Shown here: piece by piece, positions 1 to 5,944 of the stretch | Numbering within the stretch: the first letter of the stretch is position 1 | Layout: the number at the start of each line of letters is the position of its first letter | IMG/VR virus record: IMGVR_UViG_3300038825_000343 | Span: 1-21,559 of that record | DNA length: 21,559 bases | Strand: one strand, 5' to 3' | DNA from: a virus | Program-made: the position numbers and the translations under genes | The notes under the pieces: generated by a model | Told to the model about the DNA's origin: nothing | What the model saw: the letters and a program-made list of their open reading frames with translations, nothing else | The model's database searches: none

Positions 1-146
1 ACGAGCCTCGAGGAGTCCCAAGAATAATTGTAGATCAGAAAGATCGTGCAAATAGACTCAAAGCATTAGGAAATGCAATCGTTCCACAAAATGCAATGTT
101 AATCGGATTAGCAATCAAGAAGGAGATTGAAAATGAACGACTATAA
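1..146 (+). CDS. DNA (cytosine-5-)-methyltransferase, C-terminal fragment (5' end outside window)
   Basis: The reading frame is open from the window edge (first full codon at base 3) and ends at TAA 144-146, giving 47 visible residues. The segment RLKALGNAIVPQNA matches conserved motif X of C5 cytosine methyltransferases, which packs against motif I at the S-adenosylmethionine site near the end of the protein. By family knowledge the whole enzyme would methylate C5 of cytosine in a short recognition sequence, probably protecting phage DNA from host restriction; the specificity domain lies outside the window. The stop overlaps the next gene's ATG by 14 bases, so the two are probably co-transcribed. 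The family call is fairly safe, but whether the full gene is intact cannot be seen. Confidence 0.8.
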   Translation, partial: EPRGVPRIIVDQKDRANRLKALGNAIVPQNAMLIGLAIKKEIENERL

Positions 147-348
147 AAATGGTTGGAGATATATAGTTTGGGTTGGTGGTAATGACAATTACTACAAAAC
201 TTTTAGTCGAGCACAGATGGATTATTATAATTGGGTTCACAAAGATTATGATGATGTGTTTCTAACAGAGATACAAAAAGACGGAACTGAGAAAGTTTTA
301 TATAACTCAGATGAGTTTAAAGCATCAAAGGTATTGACTTCTCAATAA
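133..348 (+). CDS. Small hypothetical protein (71 aa)
   Basis: I do not recognise this protein. It is rich in Tyr, Trp, Asp and Asn (starts MNDYKNGWRYIVWVGG), with no membrane segment and no obvious enzyme motif. The aromatic-rich first half and alternating pattern suggest a small beta-rich fold, which is inference. I chose ATG 133 because AGGAG at 121-125 lies seven bases ahead of it; an upstream in-frame TTG at 127 would sit directly against the ribosome-binding site. It overlaps the end of the methyltransferase gene, which supports translation as a coupled distal cistron. It ends 44 bases short of the convergent terminase gene. Confidence 0.6.
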   Translation: MNDYKNGWRYIVWVGGNDNYYKTFSRAQMDYYNWVHKDYDDVFLTEIQKDGTEKVLYNSDEFKASKVLTSQ

Positions 349-375
349 TGTTTGATCTATCTTTGAAATGCACGG

Positions 376-394
376 AGCAATATCGGGAATTGCT
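376..394. other. Short hairpin between convergent genes
   Basis: AGCAAT (376-381) and ATTGCT (389-394) form a 6-base stem with a 7-base loop, overlapping the terminase stop codon. No T-tract follows on either strand, so it is a poor intrinsic terminator. It may slow convergent transcription or protect mRNA ends, or may be chance. Confidence 0.25.
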
Positions 395-884
395 ATTTGC
401 CCAAGTCGGAGAGAGCCTCCACCCCTTTACTCTCTTCGACTACTTTATATTCGCCTTCAAATGCAGAGGGGTAATTCTTTCTAATTTCTGCAAGACGACC
501 AACAATTTCTTCACGAGAGAGTTTGTCTAGGTTATGAGTTACATTAGTTTCCCTACGATCAACGGCAAGACCTCCAAGTGCAGACCTATACTTTTCTGCG
601 TTGACTGCGGCAGAAAACTGACCTGCTTCTTCAGCGCCTTTGGAAAGATTCGCAAATCTTTTCAACTGACCCATCAAAGTTACTCCGTATTTCCTTTCGT
701 AATTATCACGGAGTTCTTTGATGTGTTCAACTACGAGAGGAAAATCTTTACCATTAAGAAGCAGACTTGCAGTCTTTCTTGCTTGACCTTCAGAATATCC
801 TGCTTGTCTAGCACATTCAGAATTAGAATGCGTACCTTCTACAATAAGTTTAGCAAAAGTTTTTTGTCTATTTGTCAATGGCAT
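393..884 (-). CDS. terS: Terminase small subunit
   Basis: Predicted 163-residue DNA-recognition subunit of the packaging motor. The N-terminal stretch LTNRQKTFAKLIVEG (3-17) followed by a helix-turn-helix NSECARQAGYSEGQARKTAS (21-40) is the typical start of small terminases: they bind the packaging site through the HTH and oligomerise through the following helices. Residues about 52-104 are strongly helical, as expected for the oligomerisation core. The frame is open 27 codons upstream to a TTG at 965, but that extension is low-complexity and Phe-rich; ATG 884 gives the family-typical N-terminus. The ribosome-binding site is weak (GGGG two bases upstream). The gene points left while both neighbours point right, and no large terminase lies beside it in the window. 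Confidence 0.8.
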   Translation of the reverse strand: MPLTNRQKTFAKLIVEGTHSNSECARQAGYSEGQARKTASLLLNGKDFPLVVEHIKELRDNYERKYGVTLMGQLKRFANLSKGAEEAGQFSAAVNAEKYRSALGGLAVDRRETNVTHNLDKLSREEIVGRLAEIRKNYPSAFEGEYKVVEESKGVEALSDLGK

Positions 885-954
885 GACCCCATAGTAGAGT
901 TTCTCCCATATTTTATCAATAAAAAAAGGAAAAAAAATGACGCGGTCGGCTTTG

Positions 955-1054
955 AAGTGTAGCAAGTGTTACCTAAGTGTAGCAAACAGAACAGTAAAAA
1001 ACCTAGTAAATACAATGTATTATTTTTCATGCTACAGATGCTACAGATGCTACA
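955..1054. repeat. Heptad array: two TGTAGCA and three TGCTACA copies
   Basis: AAGTGTAGCAA occurs exactly at 955-965 and 975-985 (20-base period). TGCTACA, the reverse complement of the core TGTAGCA, occurs at 1030-1036, 1039-1045 and 1048-1054 (9-base period, unit ATGCTACAG). The two groups face each other around a 13-base palindrome at 1009-1021. Arrays of 7-9 base direct and inverted repeats are typical operators for RHH dimers that bind cooperatively, and the gene just downstream encodes an RHH protein. Binding is inference; the repeats are direct observation. Single heptads occur elsewhere in the window by chance, but I see no other cluster. Confidence 0.75.
1009..1021. repeat. 13-base palindrome AATACA-A-TGTATT
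   Basis: Six-base arms AATACA (1009-1014) and TGTATT (1016-1021) pair perfectly around a central A. It lies midway between the two heptad groups, so it may be a dimer-binding operator or an AT-rich melting element. The sequence is certain; the function is not. Confidence 0.45.
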
Positions 1055-1128
1055 CCTATTTTTAAAAAATTTTTATAAACAAAAAAATATGACAGAAACA
1101 CTATAGTAAAAAAAGTTTGATATACCAC

Positions 1129-1157
1129 TTGACTTATGTAATCCCATACATTAGGTA
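1129..1157 (+). promoter_or_regulatory. Probable sigma70-like promoter for the RHH-led operon
   Basis: TTGACT at 1129-1134, a 17-base spacer, then TAGGTA at 1152-1157 and an AT-rich TATATAAG stretch. The -35 matches consensus at five of six positions; the -10 is weak. The same arrangement (TTGACTTAT, 17-base spacer, TAGG) recurs at 4252-4280 in front of a second RHH gene. The heptad array ends 75 bases upstream of the -35, so repression from it would need spreading or looping; activation is equally possible. Confidence 0.5.
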
Positions 1158-1192
1158 TATATAAGTACAAATCATTAATTAAAGGAGATATT

Positions 1193-1471
1193 ATGGGAGG
1201 TACAAAGAGACTCTGGGAAGATAGTATCGACAAGGAAGTCGGAGACTATATTGATGGCATCATTTCCAGAGATAAAGTAAGTGAAGATGCCGAAGAAGTT
1301 TATGATCTCGACAACGAGGACGTAAGTTACAAATCGTTAAATGTCCGTGTTTCGGTGTACGAGAACATAAAAAGAATAGCCAAGGAAGATAACAGAACTA
1401 TTGCTAGTACAGTTGCTTTGATGGTTAGAGATACTTTAAAAAATAGGAGGGAAAAAGTTGGACAAGAATAG
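1193..1471 (+). CDS. Ribbon-helix-helix transcriptional regulator (92 aa)
   Basis: Small DNA-binding protein. Residues from about 45 on (SYKSLNVRVSVYENIKRIAK, then EDNRTIASTVALMVRDTLKN) fit an RHH fold: a beta strand with alternating residues (LNVRV) that would enter the major groove, then two helices separated by the RT turn. Such proteins act as obligate dimers. The first 44 residues are acidic (SEDAEEVYDLDNEDVS) and may mask DNA binding or contact a partner. ATG 1193 is preceded by AAAGGAG five bases away. It leads an overlapping operon with a ParB-domain gene and an SNF2 helicase and sits downstream of an array of 7-base repeats, its likely operator. An autorepressor or a partition-type RHH protein would both fit. 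Confidence 0.7.
   Translation: MGGTKRLWEDSIDKEVGDYIDGIISRDKVSEDAEEVYDLDNEDVSYKSLNVRVSVYENIKRIAKEDNRTIASTVALMVRDTLKNRREKVGQE
1445..1460 (+). promoter_or_regulatory. Strong ribosome-binding site fixing a TTG start
   Basis: AGGAGG (1445-1450), a full anti-16S match, lies seven bases ahead of TTG 1458. The next in-frame ATG (codon 10) has no such site. The start of the ParB-domain gene is therefore TTG and overlaps the end of the RHH gene by 14 bases. Confidence 0.75.
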
Positions 1472-2192
1472 AATCTATTCGACCATGGACTATGGTCAAT
1501 TCAAATATATAAAGGGTAATCGTGATCTTGTTGAAGCTCATGTAAAAAAGTTATCGGATCAGATATCTAAGAAAGACTTTCAGATACCGATAATAGTCAA
1601 TGAGAAGATGGAAGTGTGCGAGGGTCAACACAGACTTGAAGCCTATAAGTCTTTGGGTATGCCAATAACTTATATGGTAAAAGATGGTTTAGTGATCCAG
1701 GATATAAGGAAGATGAACTCAACTTCAAGAGCATGGACTATGCAAGAGTTTCTTGATAGTCATGTTGAACTTGGTAATAAAGACTATGAAGTATTGAAGT
1801 GGTTTCACGAGAAGTATGAGTTTTCAATCTCTGATTCCATATCCATGTTGAATGGTAAAGGGTGGCACTCTTCAGAAGATCTTGGCGATTTTAAAGATGG
1901 ACATTTCAAAGTTACTGACTTGGAGTGGGCAAAGGATACGGCAGACAAGATCCACAAGATCGGGGAATATTTTCCGTATTATAAGAAAAGATCTTTTGTT
2001 GGTGCTATAATATCTGCATTGAAGGACTCTACCTTTATTTGGAAAGTGTTCTTAGCAAGGTTGGAGAATCATTCTTCAAAGCTAAAAAATCAAGGCAGTC
2101 GTAACGATTTCATCTTGAATATTGAAAGACTATATAATCATAATACTTCGGCAAGTAAAAAGATAAGGTTGCAAGTATATGGAAATAGATAA
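1458..2192 (+). CDS. ParB N-terminal-domain-like protein (244 aa)
   Basis: The N-terminal third resembles the ParB/Srx-type domain: residues 35-68 run from DQISKKDFQIPIIVNEKM to CEGQHRLEAYKSLG, with the GQHR box (56-59) in place of the GERR box that binds CTP in chromosomal ParB proteins. The remaining 170 residues are helical and unfamiliar, with no obvious second HTH of the classical parS-binding type. In phages such proteins are called ParB-like nuclease or DNA-binding proteins, and biochemical roles vary. It starts at TTG behind a perfect AGGAGG, overlaps the RHH gene upstream and overlaps the SNF2 helicase start by 14 bases, so the three are probably one translationally coupled unit. No ParA ATPase is visible. 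Confidence 0.65.
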   Translation: MDKNRIYSTMDYGQFKYIKGNRDLVEAHVKKLSDQISKKDFQIPIIVNEKMEVCEGQHRLEAYKSLGMPITYMVKDGLVIQDIRKMNSTSRAWTMQEFLDSHVELGNKDYEVLKWFHEKYEFSISDSISMLNGKGWHSSEDLGDFKDGHFKVTDLEWAKDTADKIHKIGEYFPYYKKRSFVGAIISALKDSTFIWKVFLARLENHSSKLKNQGSRNDFILNIERLYNHNTSASKKIRLQVYGNR

Positions 2193-3645
2193 ATTTCTTT
2201 TCAGATGTTTCAAAACTGAGCCATATGCTCATCAGTTGAAAGCATTACAACTAAGCTATAACAAAGAAAACTTTGCATACTTCATGGAGATGGGGTGTGG
2301 TAAATCAAAAGTTCTCATTGATAATATAGCTTGGTTGTATTGGCACAAGAAAATAGATACTGCAATTATTGTAGCACCGAAAGGTGTCTACACTAATTGG
2401 AGAAACAACGAGATACCAATACATTTAACAGATGATGTACCTCGTAAAGTATATACTTGGAAATCTAATCTCAACAAGAAAGAAACTACGGAGTTGAAAA
2501 GCTCCGTGGGCCATGAGGCGAGATCCAACTTAAGGATACTACTAATCAATGTCGAGGCATTTGCGACTAAAAAAATTTTCAAGTTCTTGGACACCTTCAC
2601 ACATAGAAGCAACTTTCTAATAGCAGTTGATGAATCTACCACGATTAAAAATATCAAGGCGAAGAGAACCAAGGCACTAATACAATTTTCCGAGAAAGCA
2701 AAGTATAAACGAATACTGACAGGTTCTCCGATAACAAAGTCGCCACTAGATTTATATTCACAGTTCTTATTTATGGACAGAAAACTTTTGGGGTTCTGCT
2801 CTTATTGGTCTTTCCAAGGTAGGTATGCCGTGATTATGAATAGGAAGATGGGATCGCATCAGTTCAACCAGGTGGTTGGATACAAGAACTTAGAAGAACT
2901 GAAAAAGAAAATAGATCCACATTCATTCAGAGTAACAAAGAAAGATGCACTCGATCTGCCACCAAAGACATACATAACAAGGCAAGTTGATCTGACCATG
3001 GAACAAGAAAGACACTATCAAAGTATCAAGAAAACATCAGTTGCTTTCTTAGAAAGTGGAGAGATGGTAACTGCACCCGAAGTTATGACAAGACTGTTGA
3101 GACTACAACAGTTGCTATGTGGATATCTTGTAACAGATGATGGCGAAGTAAAACATATACCAAACAATAGGTTAACTGTGCTTCTTGAAGTAATAGAAGA
3201 GATGGAAGGCAAGGTTATCATATGGTCAAGGTTTCGCCATGACATAATGAAGATATGCAGTAGCTTGAAAGGTGTGTATGGACAAGATTCCACTGTTACC
3301 TATTTTGGGGACACGACAATGGCACAACGAGACGAAGCCATTGCGAGGTTTCAAGATCCGTCAGATCCCACGAGGTTCTTTATTAGTAATGCACAAACTG
3401 GTGGTATGGGTATAACTCTACATGCAGCGACAAATGTAATTTACTATTCGAATGACTTCAACTTAGAGTCAAGAGTACAATCAGAGGATCGTGCACACAG
3501 AGTCGGGCAACATAATCCAGTCTTGTATGTAGACTTGGTATGTCCCAACACAGTTGATGTCCACATAGTTAAGACATTGGTAAACAAGAACAAATTAGCC
3601 AACATAACATTAGGGGAGCAAGTGCTAGAATGGTTGAAGGTATAA
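2179..3645 (+). CDS. SNF2-family (SF2) DNA helicase/translocase
   Basis: A 488-residue ATP-dependent DNA translocase with both RecA-like lobes. Motif I is MGCGKSK (38-44), motif Ia APKGVYTNW (66-74), motif II DEST (151-154) in place of DEAH, motif III TGSPI (181-185), motif V GGMGITLHAATNV (408-420), and motif VI QSEDRAHRVGQ (434-444), the SNF2 signature. All ATPase residues appear present. Phage SNF2 proteins are thought to remodel protein-DNA complexes or forks, or assist recombination and replication initiation; the exact role here is unknown. The start overlaps the ParB-domain gene. There are no extra chromatin or DNA-binding domains, so it is close to a minimal core. Confidence 0.85.
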   Translation: MEIDKFLFRCFKTEPYAHQLKALQLSYNKENFAYFMEMGCGKSKVLIDNIAWLYWHKKIDTAIIVAPKGVYTNWRNNEIPIHLTDDVPRKVYTWKSNLNKKETTELKSSVGHEARSNLRILLINVEAFATKKIFKFLDTFTHRSNFLIAVDESTTIKNIKAKRTKALIQFSEKAKYKRILTGSPITKSPLDLYSQFLFMDRKLLGFCSYWSFQGRYAVIMNRKMGSHQFNQVVGYKNLEELKKKIDPHSFRVTKKDALDLPPKTYITRQVDLTMEQERHYQSIKKTSVAFLESGEMVTAPEVMTRLLRLQQLLCGYLVTDDGEVKHIPNNRLTVLLEVIEEMEGKVIIWSRFRHDIMKICSSLKGVYGQDSTVTYFGDTTMAQRDEAIARFQDPSDPTRFFISNAQTGGMGITLHAATNVIYYSNDFNLESRVQSEDRAHRVGQHNPVLYVDLVCPNTVDVHIVKTLVNKNKLANITLGEQVLEWLKV

Positions 3646-3773
3646 GAAAGAAGTTCTACATCTACGACAAAGATAAGAAAAGAATAAGAACAACATATGT
3701 CGAAAAAGATGCAAAGAGATATGAGAAACAAGGATACAAAGTAACTAGTAGAAGGAAAATAAAAGATGACTAA
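3630..3773 (+). CDS. Small basic peptide (47 aa) bridging SNF2 and nuclease genes
   Basis: ATG 3630 to TAA 3771-3773 encodes a strongly basic peptide (for example RKKFYIYDKDKKRIRTTYVE). It overlaps the end of the SNF2 gene by 16 bases and the ATG of the next gene by 8, filling the gap completely, as expected of a real coupled cistron. GGGGAG lies about 12 bases upstream, a long but usable spacing. No domain is recognised; the Lys/Arg content suggests nucleic-acid binding, which is inference. Its short length means chance cannot be excluded. Confidence 0.5.
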   Translation: MVEGIRKKFYIYDKDKKRIRTTYVEKDAKRYEKQGYKVTSRRKIKDD

Positions 3774-4242
3774 ATTAAGAGGCGAAAAAATTGTGGGTAA
3801 TGCAGGCGAAAACTTAACGGTGTTTGAGTTATCCATGCTTGGTTACGCGGCATCAACAGTAAAACAAGATGGTGTTGATGTAACTGTGGTTGGTGGTGTT
3901 GACTTAAAAGTAGCACAAAGAGTGGAAGTCAAAACAGTTCTACAAAGAGATGAGATGGCAAGATACTATTTCACTATATGTAAAGGAGCAGACAAAAGAT
4001 GTTACACCCGAAAGGACTGCGACATCATAGCACTGGTGGCACTAGATATAAAGTCCGTGCTATTCTTTCCAGTGGAATCTTTCACAAGTGTAAGAACACT
4101 AGCCTTAACAAAGAATGATTTCCATAACCCATCTGACAGAAACGAGTGGGGAGCGGTGCTAGAATACAGTCAAAAGATGCAGGCAGAAATGCTTAAAATG
4201 TATAGTTTGAAAAAAGAATATAAAATTTATGAGAGAGTATAA
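3766..4242 (+). CDS. PD-(D/E)XK-type endonuclease-like protein (158 aa)
   Basis: The N-terminal half has the residue order of a PD-(D/E)XK nuclease core: Glu15 in GNAGENLTVFELSMLGY (helix 1), Asp38 in QDGVDV (strand), then Glu54-Val-Lys56 in RVEVKTV, the metal-binding ExK. The spacing resembles small Holliday-junction-resolvase or endonuclease-like proteins of phages and archaea, and the position among helicase and replication genes fits branch or end processing. The C-terminal half ends in a Lys/Tyr-rich helix (QKMQAEMLKMYSLKKEYK). ATG 3766 overlaps the preceding 47-residue ORF; GAAGGAAAAT upstream offers a partial ribosome-binding site. Substrate and cleavage mode cannot be read from sequence. 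Confidence 0.6.
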   Translation: MTKLRGEKIVGNAGENLTVFELSMLGYAASTVKQDGVDVTVVGGVDLKVAQRVEVKTVLQRDEMARYYFTICKGADKRCYTRKDCDIIALVALDIKSVLFFPVESFTSVRTLALTKNDFHNPSDRNEWGAVLEYSQKMQAEMLKMYSLKKEYKIYERV

Positions 4243-4251
4243 GATTTTATG

Positions 4252-4280
4252 TTGACTTATATGATTAGATTTGGTAGGAC
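4252..4280 (+). promoter_or_regulatory. Probable promoter, twin of the one at 1129
   Basis: TTGACT (4252-4257) followed by TAT, a 17-base spacer in all, then TAGGAC (4275-4280). The TTGACTTAT start and the TAGG at the same distance match the element at 1129-1157. Both precede RHH genes. The weak -10 in both copies suggests either an activator or a host RNA polymerase with a different -10 preference. Confidence 0.45.
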
Positions 4281-4290
4281 TAAAAGAGTT

Positions 4291-4343
4291 TGGGTAGGGT
4301 GGTTCTCCTTTTTCCTTTCGTTTCGTTGGTGTTTCCCTACCCA
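4291..4343 (+). promoter_or_regulatory. Structured leader: TGGGTAGGG / CCCTACCCA inverted repeat
   Basis: A perfect 9-base inverted repeat (4291-4299 and 4335-4343) encloses a 35-base pyrimidine-rich loop containing TTCTCCTTTTTCC. It lies between the promoter at 4252 and the short RHH gene at 4364, so it would form in the 5' leader. The loop could pair with an AGGAG-type ribosome-binding site, suggesting translational control. No T-tract follows directly, so it is not a standard terminator. It could also be a DNA operator. Confidence 0.45.
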
Positions 4344-4363
4344 CACTAACTTTGGAGCAAGTT

Positions 4364-4522
4364 ATGGATACAGATAAATGGAAGTCAATAGCAGTACCGA
4401 TTGAGACTTGGAAGAAACTCAATGAGTTAGCTAAAGAAAACTTTAGAACAGTCGGTGGTACGATTACCTATTTGACACAAAAAGAATACGAGTCTAAAAA
4501 ACTCGTTGACGAGAAGATATAA
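4364..4522 (+). CDS. Short ribbon-helix-helix protein (52 aa)
   Basis: Minimal RHH protein: strand KSIAVPI (7-13), helix 1 ETWKKLNELAKEN, RT turn (RTVGGT), then helix 2 (ITYLTQKEYESKK). It aligns without gaps to the C-terminal half of the 92-residue RHH protein at 1193 (9 of 33 positions identical, including KS, AKE and RT), so the two are probably paralogues; this one lacks the acidic N-terminal extension. GGAG at 4352-4355 is eight bases ahead of ATG 4364. It could bind the same 7-base sites and compete with or form heterodimers with the longer protein, which is inference. Confidence 0.65.
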   Translation: MDTDKWKSIAVPIETWKKLNELAKENFRTVGGTITYLTQKEYESKKLVDEKI

Positions 4523-4541
4523 ACAAGTAAACTATATCTTC

Positions 4542-4573
4542 AACTTTAACCGCCGAAGGGCATAAACTTTAAC
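4542..4573 (+). repeat. Direct repeat AACTTTAAC, two copies
   Basis: AACTTTAAC occurs at 4542-4550 and 4565-4573, 23 bases apart, just upstream of the ribosome-binding site of the gene at 4590. It could be an operator or part of a promoter. The repeat is short and may be chance. Confidence 0.35.
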
Positions 4574-4589
4574 GTAGAAGGAGAGAACG

Positions 4590-5159
4590 ATGAGTGATGT
4601 GTATTCACTATTCGAGCAAGAGGCAGCTGACCCTCAAGCATTTAAGCAAGTCAGAGAAGGCGACACCAAAAGTTTGTCGTCTTTAATCCGTAGATCTGTT
4701 GAATTAGATCAACAAATCAAAGACACAGAAGCACAACTAAAAGACCTACAACAGAAGAAGAGATCTGTTGATGAGGAAGATATTCCTTCATTGATGGAGA
4801 CTATGGGTGTTGAGAGTCTTACAGTTGATGGCAACAAAGTTTCAGTTGATAAGTATGTTTCTGCTAGAATACCCGAAACTAAGAAACAAGAGGCTTTCCA
4901 ATTTTTAAGAGAGATTGGAGAAGGCGATCTTATTAAGAACGAAGTTGTTGTTAGCTTCAGTATGGGTCAAGATAATCAAGCTGGTTCTGTAGTTGCAGAC
5001 CTTGAAGAAAAAGGTTTTGCACCTGTCAAGAAACAGCATGTACATCCAATGACTTTAAAAACCTGGGTAAAAAATAGAATTGAAAGTGGTAAAGAAATAG
5101 ACTTTGATCTATTTGGAGTGTACCAGGGCAACCGTGCTAAAATAAAGGGAGGTCAGTAA
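4590..5159 (+). CDS. Conserved phage replication-module protein with coiled coil (189 aa)
   Basis: I recognise the overall pattern as a protein often found directly before the ssDNA-binding-like gene of phages, but know no firm function. Residues about 30-58 (RSVELDQQIKDTEAQLKDLQ and following) form a heptad-type coiled coil, followed by a globular part with LMETMGVESLTVDGNKVSV (67-85), GDLIKNEVVVSF (112-123) and a C-terminal HPMTLKTWVKNRIE segment. GAAGGAGAG precedes ATG 4590. The stop and the next start share bases (TAATG at 5157-5161), so expression should be tightly coupled with the ssDNA-binding protein, suggesting a complex or a matched stoichiometry. Confidence 0.6.
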   Translation: MSDVYSLFEQEAADPQAFKQVREGDTKSLSSLIRRSVELDQQIKDTEAQLKDLQQKKRSVDEEDIPSLMETMGVESLTVDGNKVSVDKYVSARIPETKKQEAFQFLREIGEGDLIKNEVVVSFSMGQDNQAGSVVADLEEKGFAPVKKQHVHPMTLKTWVKNRIESGKEIDFDLFGVYQGNRAKIKGGQ

Positions 5160-5935
5160 TGAACCAAGTTGCACAGAGAAAGACTACTAATGTGGTAGCA
5201 TCAGAGTTAGATAAAATGTTAGAAGCTGACGCTGGTGTTGGTCTTGAGAATATCACTACGGATGATATGCAGATACCTTTTATAAGGATTATCCAAGCAT
5301 TATCTCCACAATTACAAAAGGACGATCCTTTGTATATTAAGGGTGCAGAACAAGGCGACATCTTTAACACTGTTTCACAAGAGGTGTTTAAACAAGATGA
5401 AGGTGTTATTGTTGTTCCAGCTTTTTTTGAGAAGAAGTTTTTAGAATTTCAACTTAGATCAAGTGGTGGTGGTTTTGTAAGAGAACTAGCGGCAGATGAT
5501 AAAGACATTACAATGACGAGCCGTGAAGGTACAATCGAATTGTTACCTAACGGAAACGAATTAGTCAGAACTCATCAACACCTAGTGATTGCACAGTCTG
5601 CTGATGGGACTATAGCACCGAGTGTTCTTGACATGAAGAAGACACAGTTAAAAGTGTCTCGTAGATGGAATACATTAAAGAATAGTGCGAGATTACCAAG
5701 TGGTGCTCTCATGCCTATTTATGGTACGGCTTGGCAACTAACCACTGTGTTAGAGGCTAACGATCAAGGCAAGTGGTTTAACTACAAGTTAGATCGTGTT
5801 AATGAAATTACACCAACGATAGAGAAGATGATGCTTGAAGCTCGTAATATGTATCAAGGTGTTAGCAAAGGCGAAGTCAAAATGGCTGCCGCTTCTGCTG
5901 ATGAAATAGCAGAGAAAGAAGACGTACCGTTCTAA
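5159..5935 (+). CDS. Probable single-stranded DNA-binding protein (258 aa)
   Basis: The clearest evidence is the C-terminus: an acidic stretch ending EIAEKEDVPF, close to the DDDIPF tip that bacterial SSB uses to recruit replication and repair proteins. The body (for example MQIPFIRIIQALSPQLQKDD near residue 37, then GAEQGDIFNT) matches a family common in phage replication modules, predicted here to form a beta-barrel ssDNA binder; I cannot confirm an OB fold by eye. It would coat unwound DNA for the polymerase and primase nearby. It is coupled to the preceding gene by TAATG and followed by an intrinsic terminator, so these two genes can be made at higher levels than the genes beyond, as SSB supply requires. 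Confidence 0.6.
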   Translation: MNQVAQRKTTNVVASELDKMLEADAGVGLENITTDDMQIPFIRIIQALSPQLQKDDPLYIKGAEQGDIFNTVSQEVFKQDEGVIVVPAFFEKKFLEFQLRSSGGGFVRELAADDKDITMTSREGTIELLPNGNELVRTHQHLVIAQSADGTIAPSVLDMKKTQLKVSRRWNTLKNSARLPSGALMPIYGTAWQLTTVLEANDQGKWFNYKLDRVNEITPTIEKMMLEARNMYQGVSKGEVKMAAASADEIAEKEDVPF

Positions 5936-5944
5936 CTAAACTAG

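Larger units (their letters stand above)
885..1192. promoter_or_regulatory. Divergent control region between terS and the RHH-led operon
   Basis: About 308 bases without a convincing gene, very AT-rich. It separates leftward terS from the rightward early operon, so it should hold promoters for both directions. It contains two TGTAGCA and three TGCTACA heptads, the palindrome AATACA-A-TGTATT (1009-1021) and a plus-strand promoter (1129-1157). For terS the best minus-strand -10 candidate is TAAAAT inside GATAAAATATGGGAG, without a clear -35 partner. The extent of each regulatory element is inferred. Confidence 0.6.

Noticed and set aside
348-530. A 60-codon plus-strand frame starting in a TAATG junction after the 71-residue gene
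   Set aside because: Apart from the first 45 bases it lies opposite terS, and its product looks like random antisense sequence. The junction is probably chance.
534-962. A 142-codon open frame on the plus strand opposite terS
   Set aside because: It is antisense to a well-supported terminase gene, its product is Phe/Ser/Cys-rich with no domain pattern, and it has no clear ribosome-binding site.
885-965. Upstream extension of terS to TTG 965
   Set aside because: The added 27 residues are low-complexity (FFPFF) and outside the usual N-terminus of small terminases; ATG 884 fits the family better.
955-1054. The heptad repeats as a CRISPR array
   Set aside because: Units are 7-11 bases with 2-13 base spacing; CRISPR repeats are over 20 bases with spacers of similar length, and no cas gene is present.
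1099-1106. CACTATAG, identical to the core of the T7 promoter
   Set aside because: Only one copy was noticed, the upstream half does not match the T7 consensus, and no single-subunit RNA polymerase gene is visible in the window.
4244-4363. A tRNA or riboswitch in the gap before the short RHH gene
   Set aside because: No cloverleaf arms or known riboswitch core could be traced; only the single long-loop inverted repeat is supported.
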